From: an uncultured Collinsella sp.
GTDB taxonomy: Bacteria; Actinomycetota; Coriobacteriia; Coriobacteriales; Coriobacteriaceae
Assembly: GCA_905209765.1 (NCBI GenBank)
Contig: CAJLUE010000052.1
Location: 1 to 12,189, forward strand
Direction: 5' to 3'
Length of the DNA: 12,189 bases
In this document: positions 7,401 through 12,189 of the stretch, in pieces
Layout: every line of letters starts with the position of its first letter
Position numbering within the stretch: the first letter of the stretch is position 1
Position numbers and translations under genes: made by a program
The notes under the pieces: generated by a model
What the model was told of the DNA's origin: nothing
What the model saw: only the letters and a program-made list of their open reading frames with translations
Databases searched by the model: none

Positions 7401-7553
7401 GGACGGCTTGGGCGGGTCCCCGTACTCAGTTTCCAAAACGTCCTCGCGCATGAAGGCCCCCGTTGCCTCGCTTCTACGAAGCGTTGGCAACGGGGGCCTT
7501 CGCGCTGCGGAATGATTTTGGAAACTGAGTACGGGGACCCGCCCAAGCCGTCC
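7401..7553. repeat. 153-bp nested palindrome with perfect 38-bp arms
   Basis: Bases 7401-7438 and 7516-7553 are perfect reverse complements over 38 bp. Inside, 7452-7467 and 7486-7501 form a perfect 16-bp inverted repeat (GAAGGCCCCCGTTGCC), and within that CGCTTC (7469-7474) and GAAGCG (7478-7483) close a 3-nt loop. GCGC at 7446-7449 and 7502-7505 adds further pairing. The whole can fold as one very long hairpin 24 nt after the aldolase stop. No T-run directly follows any stem, so it is not a standard intrinsic terminator. No flanking target-site duplication is evident. It could be a REP/MITE-like element or a transcript-end stabiliser. Confidence 0.85.
7452..7501 (+). terminator. Inner GC-rich hairpin, possible aldolase transcript end
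   Basis: The 16-bp inner stem has the composition of an intrinsic terminator stem and lies 75 nt after the aldolase stop. The base run after it is GCGCTGCGG rather than T-rich, with only TTTT at 7516-7519. Termination or 3'-end protection is possible but not shown. Confidence 0.35.
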
Positions 7554-7620
7554 TGCTCGATCGCCCTTGTGACGTTGGGCGGAAATAATGGCGCGTTAGG
7601 GCTTCTTTGTTGATGAGGGG

Positions 7621-7830
7621 TTAGTATGCCCGGGCTTGGTTGGGGAAGGTTTTGTCTAGGGATGCTTGGAGCTTTTCGAACGATGCTCGCAGGTTGAGGC
7701 TCTGGTCGGTTGAGCGTTTGGGTTTTGGGGTTGGGGAGTCGAGGAGGCCGTTTCTCTGTGTCGGGGGGAAGGAGAAAAGGTTTGCATGTTTTAGGGATGG
7801 CTGTCGTGCTACAGCATTGGAAGAATGCAT
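7621..7830 (-). CDS. Possible small hypothetical ORF (69 residues)
   Basis: I do not recognise this ORF. It starts with ATG at 7830, and a good ribosome site AGGAGG lies 10 nt upstream (7841-7846), inside the end of another open frame. The protein is Pro-, Lys- and Ser-rich in the middle (LLDSPTPKPKRS) and may end in an amphipathic helix (ASFEKLQASLDKTF). It has no membrane segment, signal peptide or known motif. Third codon positions favour C and A, unlike the G/C preference nearby, which argues either for foreign or decayed DNA or against real coding. It could be the tail of a broken small gene pair. Confidence is low. Confidence 0.22.
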   Translation of the reverse strand: MHSSNAVARQPSLKHANLFSFPPTQRNGLLDSPTPKPKRSTDQSLNLRASFEKLQASLDKTFPNQARAY

Positions 7831-7832
7831 GC

Positions 7833-7961
7833 TTATGCGGCCTCCTCGATGTCCACCAAAAGGTTGCGCACGGGGTGTGCTGCTAGGTCCCGTGCGTTGG
7901 CAGTATTATGCCGCGAGCACAGATAAGGAAGCGCTAAAGAAAGGCTTAACCTGGTTTGGTG
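7833..7961 (-). pseudogene. Possible gene remnant (3' end only) upstream of the small ORF
   Basis: An open minus-strand frame of 42 codons runs from a stop at 7962-7964 to TAA at 7833-7835 and has no ATG, GTG or TTG start. Its end, NARDLAAHPVRNLLVDIEEAA, looks protein-like, and it stops 2 nt before the ATG of the next ORF, whose AGGAGG ribosome site it encodes. That arrangement resembles a two-gene operon whose first gene has lost its 5' part. The family is unknown, and chance is a real alternative. Confidence 0.18.
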
Positions 7962-8084
7962 TTACGATGAAACTGCAGGTCAGAGGCATCGAGTAACACT
8001 CTTGAAAGGTTGGGAGCTTAAGGGCTTTCTAAGGTTTGTGACGTGGATGTGGCGCAGACGTGCGGAGCGTGTGAATGCTCGCTG

Positions 8085-9074
8085 TTAGCGCTGCGGCTCT
8101 GCAGCCCGCACCTGCTCGATGACCTTTTCCATGGTGGCGTCGATGCGGTCTTTTTTGAGTTCGCATTCCCAGATGGTTATGGGCGTCCAGCCCATTTCGG
8201 TGAGCGCTGCCACGGCGGCACGGTCGCGCTCGACGTTGCGGCGAAACTTTGCCTCCCAAAATTCAACATTGCGCTTGGGCTGGCTCGGGTTGCATTTGGG
8301 GCAACGGTGCCAAAAGCAGCCGTTGACGAAGATGGCGATCTTGCGCCCGGGAAAGGCGATGTCGGGCTTGCCGGGTACCTTCCATTCCAAACGATAGCCC
8401 GTAAGGCCCGCGGCCCGTAGGCGCTGGCGTACGAGCAGCTCGGGCTTGGTGTTAGCGCGCTTGTTGCCCTTCATGGACTTTTTGATGGCGGCGCGACGGC
8501 GGACCAGTTCGCGCTCGTCAGCGGAAAGGTCCGAGGTGTCGATGCCGTCCAGCAGGCCGGGCTTGGGACGCTTCTTGCTGCGGCGCTTAGGTGCGCGCTT
8601 GGGTTTGGTGGCGGGCTCGTCGGTCGCGGTGGCCTCGGCGTTGTTGGCAGTGCCGTTGGCCTCAAGCCGATCTTCCTTCAACTCAATCAGTGCATCGATA
8701 AGTCCTTTGTCGGCGGGCATCCACTCAACCGTGGCAAGCGAGGTGCGCGGAATCCAGCGGATATCGAGCTGGCGGTCGTGCCTCTGGGGCTCATCGGATT
8801 CTTTAGCCAGCGAGCAGTAGTAACACTCCATTGAGAGATGAAAATCGGGGTAGTCATACTCAACGGTGTAGAAGTCACGCAGGTTGGTGACTTTTACCTG
8901 CAGCTCTTCCATAAGCTCGCGGCGCACGGCGTCCTCGGGCGTCTCGCCACGCATGAGCTTGCCACCGGGAAACTCCCAAAGTCCCTGCATGTCGCCATAG
9001 CCGCGCTGCACGGCAAGCAGCTCGTCAGATCCATCCTTGCGAATGATCCCAGCGGCAACATGAACAGTCTTCAA
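8085..9074 (-). CDS. Nudix (MutT-like) hydrolase fused to Vsr-type mismatch endonuclease
   Basis: A single 329-residue ORF with two DNA-protection domains. Residues 1-132 are a MutT-like Nudix hydrolase: WEFPGGKL is followed by a complete Nudix box with G38, E44, R52, E53, E56 and E57. This family removes oxidised or abnormal nucleoside triphosphates. Residues 133-200 form a linker with a very basic patch (KPKRAPKRRSKKRPKPG, 157-173). Residues 201-309 match Vsr endonucleases, which nick beside T:G mismatches: NTKPELLVRQRL (208-219), PGKPDIAFPG with the catalytic-type Asp238, VNGCFWHRC (250-258), NVEFWEAKFRRNVERDR (269-285) and GWTPITIWEC (295-304). Cys253, Cys258, Cys261 and Cys304 could bind structural zinc. 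E. coli His64 corresponds to Asn251. The start is TTG at 9074, with AGAGGA 6-7 nt upstream and no better alternative. It is divergent from the ABC transporter. No cytosine methylase is visible nearby. The domain calls are firm; the joint function is inferred. Confidence 0.92.
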   Translation of the reverse strand: MKTVHVAAGIIRKDGSDELLAVQRGYGDMQGLWEFPGGKLMRGETPEDAVRRELMEELQVKVTNLRDFYTVEYDYPDFHLSMECYYCSLAKESDEPQRHDRQLDIRWIPRTSLATVEWMPADKGLIDALIELKEDRLEANGTANNAEATATDEPATKPKRAPKRRSKKRPKPGLLDGIDTSDLSADERELVRRRAAIKKSMKGNKRANTKPELLVRQRLRAAGLTGYRLEWKVPGKPDIAFPGRKIAIFVNGCFWHRCPKCNPSQPKRNVEFWEAKFRRNVERDRAAVAALTEMGWTPITIWECELKKDRIDATMEKVIEQVRAAEPQR

Positions 9075-9221
9075 CAGGAGTCCTCTCTCAATATCAACAC
9101 GTGGCAGGCTGGCTGCCCTACCTTACACAACGGTAAGGCAAGCGTAAGCCATATCGATGGTAGCCGACTCGTCTTCTTGCGACTATAGATGCCGTAGACT
9201 AATCGCAAGAAAGGACTCGGT
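9075..9221. promoter_or_regulatory. Divergent control region of Nudix-Vsr and BceAB-type transporter
   Basis: This 147-bp region holds several signals. TATAGAT at 9184-9190 is a good -10 for the transporter; no clear -35 is seen. Ribosome site GAAAGGA (9209-9215) lies 6 nt before the ATG at 9222. A perfect 9-bp inverted repeat, TTCTTGCGA (9174-9182) and TCGCAAGAA (9203-9211), flanks the -10 box and predicted start. Upstream, CTTAC (9122-9126), GTAAG (9133-9137) and GTAAG (9144-9148) form one inverted and two direct copies with 11-bp spacing, as expected of an OmpR-type response-regulator site. I could not place a promoter for the Nudix-Vsr gene. Confidence 0.5.
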
Positions 9222-10007
9222 ATGCAAACCACGCACATGGCGACCCCGGTACTGGAGGTCGCGCATCTCGAAAAGGTATATGGAGCGCTGGGCAACGTGA
9301 CCCGTGCGCTCAACGACGTCAGCTTTACCGTCAACCGCGGCGAATTTGTTGGCATCATGGGCGCCTCGGGCTCGGGCAAGTCGACGTTGCTCAACTGCGT
9401 TTCGACCATCGATAGCGCCACGAGCGGCACGATCCGCATCAACGGGCAGGACGTAACACGCATGAAGCAGGCTAAGCTTTCGCAGTTCCGCCGCGAGGAA
9501 CTCGGCTTTATCTTCCAGGACTCCAACCTGCTCGATACGCTCACGGCACGCGAGAACATCGCCCTGCCGCTCACCATCGCCCGCACAAACTCGGCAGAGA
9601 TCTCGACCCGCGTGCAGGATGTGGCAGCGCGCCTGTCCATCAGTCAGGTGCTCGACAAGTATCCCTACCAAATGTCCGGCGGCCAGCAGCAGCGCGTCGC
9701 CGCGGCTCGCGCGCTCGTCACCGACCCAACCATGATCATGGCCGACGAGCCCACCGGCGCCCTCGATTCCAAGAGCGCTCGCCTGCTGCTCGAGAGCCTG
9801 GAGGCCCTTAACCGCCGCCTGCGCGCCACGGTGCTCATGGTCACGCACGACAGCTTTGCCGCCAGCTACACGAGCCGTGTGCTGTTTATTCGCGACGGCA
9901 AGATCTTCACCGAGCTGCGCCGCGGCGACACCGACCGCCGAGAGTTCTTCGACCGCATTATGGAGGTCGTTGCCATGATGGGCGGTGAAGGCTCCGATGC
10001 TCTGTAA
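9222..10007 (+). CDS. BceA-type ABC transporter ATP-binding protein
   Basis: The cytoplasmic ATPase of a BceAB-type exporter or sensor complex, a family linked to resistance against cell-wall-active peptides such as bacitracin and lantibiotics. The protein is 261 residues, normal size. What is seen: Walker A GASGSGKST (47-55), Q-loop Gln99 in FIFQDSNLLD, ABC signature MSGGQQQR (151-158), Walker B MIMADEP (171-177), D-loop GALDS (179-183) and H-loop His209. The tail RDGKIFTELRRG...FFDRI is typical of BceA rather than MacB or LolD. The ATG at 9222 has GAAAGGA 6 nt upstream; an in-frame Met6 is possible. The gene overlaps the permease gene by 11 nt, implying translational coupling. BceAB systems usually act with a histidine kinase and response regulator, which would have to lie to the right of the window. 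Confidence 0.95.
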   Translation: MQTTHMATPVLEVAHLEKVYGALGNVTRALNDVSFTVNRGEFVGIMGASGSGKSTLLNCVSTIDSATSGTIRINGQDVTRMKQAKLSQFRREELGFIFQDSNLLDTLTARENIALPLTIARTNSAEISTRVQDVAARLSISQVLDKYPYQMSGGQQQRVAAARALVTDPTMIMADEPTGALDSKSARLLLESLEALNRRLRATVLMVTHDSFAASYTSRVLFIRDGKIFTELRRGDTDRREFFDRIMEVVAMMGGEGSDAL

Positions 10008-12189
10008 ACTCGCTTGGGGTAACGTCCGCCGCGCCGGCCGCGACTACCTCGTCTACCTTTTGACGCTCACCCTGGGCGTCACGGTCTTCTATGCCTTTAA
10101 CACCATCTCGATGCAGGTCGACATCGCCGGCATCGATGAAAAGGGCTTGGCGCAGGTTATGGGCAGCATGCTCGGCAACCTGACGTACTTTTTGGCCGGT
10201 GTCATGGCCTTTTTAATGGTGTATGCCAATAACTTCATCATGAAACGCCGCAAGAAGGAGTTTGGCCTGTACCAGGTGCTCGGCATGGGGCGCGGGCGCG
10301 TCGCCACGATCATGGCGCTCGAGACGGTGATTGTCTCGGTCGGCGCCTTTGTCGCCGGCATTGTGCTGGGTGTGGGACTCTCCCAGCTCATGACGTTCTT
10401 TACGGCCTCGCTCTTTAAGACACAGATCGCCAATTTCCACTTCTTTTTCTCGGTGCATGCGTTCAACCTGACCCTTGCTTGCATGCTCGTAATGTTTGTG
10501 CTCACGCTACTGCTGAACCTTCGCGCCGTGCGTCGTACCAAGCTCATCGAGCTTATGGGTGCCGAGCGTCGCAACGAGAGCATCAAGACACGCAACCCCT
10601 GGATCGCGATTGCCATCTTTGCCGTGGGCGTGTTGCTGGTGGGCGTGGCCTATTACCGTCTGCTACGTGATGGGTTCCCGCTAACCGCGACGGACAGCAA
10701 GCTGCAAGAGGCCATGAACCAGTTTGGTATTACGACCGCTATGGTTACCGTGGGCACCTTTGCCCTGTTCTGGGGACTCTCGGGCATGCTCATCAAGCTG
10801 CTGCAGAGCCTGCGCGGCGTGTATTGGCGCGGCCTCAACATGTTTACCGTGCGCCAGCTTGCGGCCAAGGTCAACACGGTGTGCTTTTCGATGGGCGTCA
10901 TCGCGATGCTCCTGTTTTTGGCCATCACCTCGGTGACGTGCGGTATGTCGATTGCCAATGTGATGAACGAAAACCTGGAGCGCTATAACCCTGTTGACGT
11001 GTCACAGACGTATGTCTATTACACGCCCGATACGCTCGACTACTACAAAGAGTACATCAATCCGTCTGAGGCCGATCGCATGGTGCTGGCCGATAGTACG
11101 GTCGATTTGTACTCCGCATGGCACGGCGATCGTGTCGACCCCGATAACGTTGCAGACGGTATTAAAGGCAAGTCGGCGGAAAACAACGACGAGACCGGCA
11201 AGAAGGTCAATATCGCCGATGTTGCCGGTGAGCATGTGCAGATCGATTCGTATCTGAGTTACCCGGTTGGCGGCTCGAATCCTTCGGTGACCCCAAGTGA
11301 GATGTGCAAGATCATGGGCGAAAAGCTTCCCAAGGCGTTCGGGGGTAGCAATGCCGATGCGATGGGTCTGTTTGTGACGCCGGCGAGCCAGTACAACAAA
11401 CTGCGCCAGATGATGGGCGAGGAGCCGGTGCACATCGGTCACGACCAGTATCTGCTCACGTGTGATATGGGCGGCGAGCTGGTCGACCTGTACACCAAAT
11501 ACATGGCCGGCGGCCATACCCTCACCTTGGGCGGGCATACACTCAAGCCCGCAGCCGATAAGTCGGACGAAGATACGGCGGCCATCGCCAACTCGGCGAT
11601 GGGCAGTAATCCGGGTACCGTCGTCGTTGCCGACGAGCTGTTGTCCCAACTTAATCTGCAGCCGTATTCCAGTAGCCTGCTCGTTAACTACAAACAGGGG
11701 ATGGATACGACCGAGGCAGACGAGAGTATTAAATACACTGTGCTCGACAATCTGCTCGTTGACGGCAAGGAGCCGGGGTCGTGGGGAACCTTCATCACAC
11801 GCTCCGAGATGTACACGCAAGCAGCGCAAATGAACGGTCTTATTAGCTACCTAGCCATCTACATCGGCTTTGTATTGGTCGTTGCATGCGCGGCGATTCT
11901 GTCGATCCAGCAACTCTCCAACGTGGCCGACGGCAGCCGCAGCTATCGTGTGCTGGCACAGATCGGCTGCGACGACCGCCAGATTCGCCACTCGGTGATG
12001 GCGCAACAAGCGGTGTTCTTCCTGTTCCCGTTGGCGGTGGGCTTGGCGCACTCCTTTGTGGCACTTAAGGTGATCATCGAGCTGGTGAGCATATTCGGAA
12101 ATATGAGCATCGGTGGCACCGTGGGCCTCACCTGTGCAATCTTCCTGGCAGCCTACGGCGGCTACTTCCTGGTGACCTACCTCATGAGC
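9997..12189 (+). CDS. BceB-type ABC transporter permease (FtsX-like; 3' end beyond window)
   Basis: The membrane partner of the preceding ATPase. The frame is open from ATG 9997 to the edge, giving 731 residues; the last ones (YFLVTYLMS) look close to the natural end. Hydrophobic segments are seen at about 17-37, 57-78, 103-128, 155-175, 201-219, 245-266 and 294-316, then three more at about 614-636, 671-693 and 707-729. The polar region from about 318 to 611 is therefore a large external domain. This 7+3 layout with one big loop is that of BceB, whose loop is involved in peptide sensing in studied members. The loop here, nearly 300 residues, appears longer than in well-known Bacillus members. 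KRRKKEFGLYQVLGMG after segment 2 (83-98) is a typical cytoplasmic FtsX-family segment. GAAGG lies 5 nt before the start. Substrate unknown. Confidence 0.93.
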   Translation, partial: MLCKLAWGNVRRAGRDYLVYLLTLTLGVTVFYAFNTISMQVDIAGIDEKGLAQVMGSMLGNLTYFLAGVMAFLMVYANNFIMKRRKKEFGLYQVLGMGRGRVATIMALETVIVSVGAFVAGIVLGVGLSQLMTFFTASLFKTQIANFHFFFSVHAFNLTLACMLVMFVLTLLLNLRAVRRTKLIELMGAERRNESIKTRNPWIAIAIFAVGVLLVGVAYYRLLRDGFPLTATDSKLQEAMNQFGITTAMVTVGTFALFWGLSGMLIKLLQSLRGVYWRGLNMFTVRQLAAKVNTVCFSMGVIAMLLFLAITSVTCGMSIANVMNENLERYNPVDVSQTYVYYTPDTLDYYKEYINPSEADRMVLADSTVDLYSAWHGDRVDPDNVADGIKGKSAENNDETGKKVNIADVAGEHVQIDSYLSYPVGGSNPSVTPSEMCKIMGEKLPKAFGGSNADAMGLFVTPASQYNKLRQMMGEEPVHIGHDQYLLTCDMGGELVDLYTKYMAGGHTLTLGGHTLKPAADKSDEDTAAIANSAMGSNPGTVVVADELLSQLNLQPYSSSLLVNYKQGMDTTEADESIKYTVLDNLLVDGKEPGSWGTFITRSEMYTQAAQMNGLISYLAIYIGFVLVVACAAILSIQQLSNVADGSRSYRVLAQIGCDDRQIRHSVMAQQAVFFLFPLAVGLAHSFVALKVIIELVSIFGNMSIGGTVGLTCAIFLAAYGGYFLVTYLMS

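Larger units (their letters stand above)
7554..8084. other. Intergenic stretch without a confident gene
   Basis: About 530 bp between the long palindrome and the end of the Nudix-Vsr gene. From about 7600 to 7830 the plus strand is unusually rich in G and T (minus strand rich in C and A), unlike the neighbouring genes. It contains a possible small gene and gene remnant on the minus strand (listed separately). It also holds an 8-bp inverted repeat, CGCACGGG (7867-7874) and CCCGTGCG (7889-7896). I see no tRNA, no transposase motif and no clear terminator for the Nudix-Vsr gene. Confidence 0.5.

Noticed and set aside
6393..7490. 365-residue minus-strand ORF opposite the aldolase
   Set aside because: It is antisense to a gene with all catalytic residues in place, and part of its start lies inside the long palindrome; no motif supports it.
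7529..7538. Similarity between TGAGTACG in the long palindrome and in the gal operators
   Set aside because: Only eight bases are shared, the GTTAAC half is missing, and the contexts are unrelated; chance is sufficient.
7715..7760. Possible G-quadruplex in the G/T-rich stretch
   Set aside because: Only three adjacent runs of three or more G occur with short loops; the fourth run needed for a standard motif is too far away.
7640..7996. 118-residue plus-strand ORF in the intergenic stretch
   Set aside because: It starts at TTG without a ribosome site, has no domain-like sequence, and is probably a product of the G/T skew.

Overview
The window looks like part of the chromosome of a gut-type Coriobacteriia actinobacterium, most likely Collinsella or a close relative. 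I infer this from the GC-rich coding DNA with AT-richer control regions, strong AGGAGG-type ribosome sites, a family-2 (clostridial/actinobacterial) galT next to a GrxEIsGNHTDH-type galK, an anaerobe's flavodiiron protein, and a BceAB-type transporter. No database search was possible, so the genus is an inference. There are no tRNA or rRNA genes, no CRISPR array and no recognisable transposase.

Left part (1-4026): a galactose (Leloir) operon reads leftwards, galK then galT. The two overlap at the galK stop, and galT runs off the left edge. A LacI-family regulator is transcribed divergently. The roughly 340 bp between galK and the regulator hold three copies of one sequence (TTATGAGTACGTTAACA or its core), each with the central CG favoured by LacI-family proteins. 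This looks like an autoregulated galactose switch with possible DNA looping.

Middle (4026-7376): a flavodiiron protein (O2/NO reductase) has its own promoter and a perfect dyad between the -10 box and the ribosome site. It ends in a strong intrinsic terminator. A DeoR-family sugar-phosphate regulator converges on that terminator. Across an AT-rich intergenic region full of TTTTC/GAAAA boxes, the DeoR gene faces a divergent class II fructose-bisphosphate (or tagatose-bisphosphate) aldolase. The aldolase has strongly biased codons, so it is probably highly expressed.

Right-middle (7377-8084): this roughly 700 bp carries no confident gene. It starts with a 153-bp nested palindrome with perfect 38-bp arms, followed by a G/T-skewed stretch that may hold a decayed small gene pair on the minus strand.

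Right part (8085-12189): the most unusual gene is a single 329-residue ORF that joins an intact MutT-like Nudix hydrolase to a Vsr-type mismatch endonuclease through a basic linker. Divergent from it is a BceA-type ATPase, overlapping by 11 nt a BceB-type permease with about ten membrane segments and a large external domain; the permease runs off the right edge. The promoter region between them contains a 9-bp inverted repeat and a set of GTAAG repeats that could bind a response regulator.
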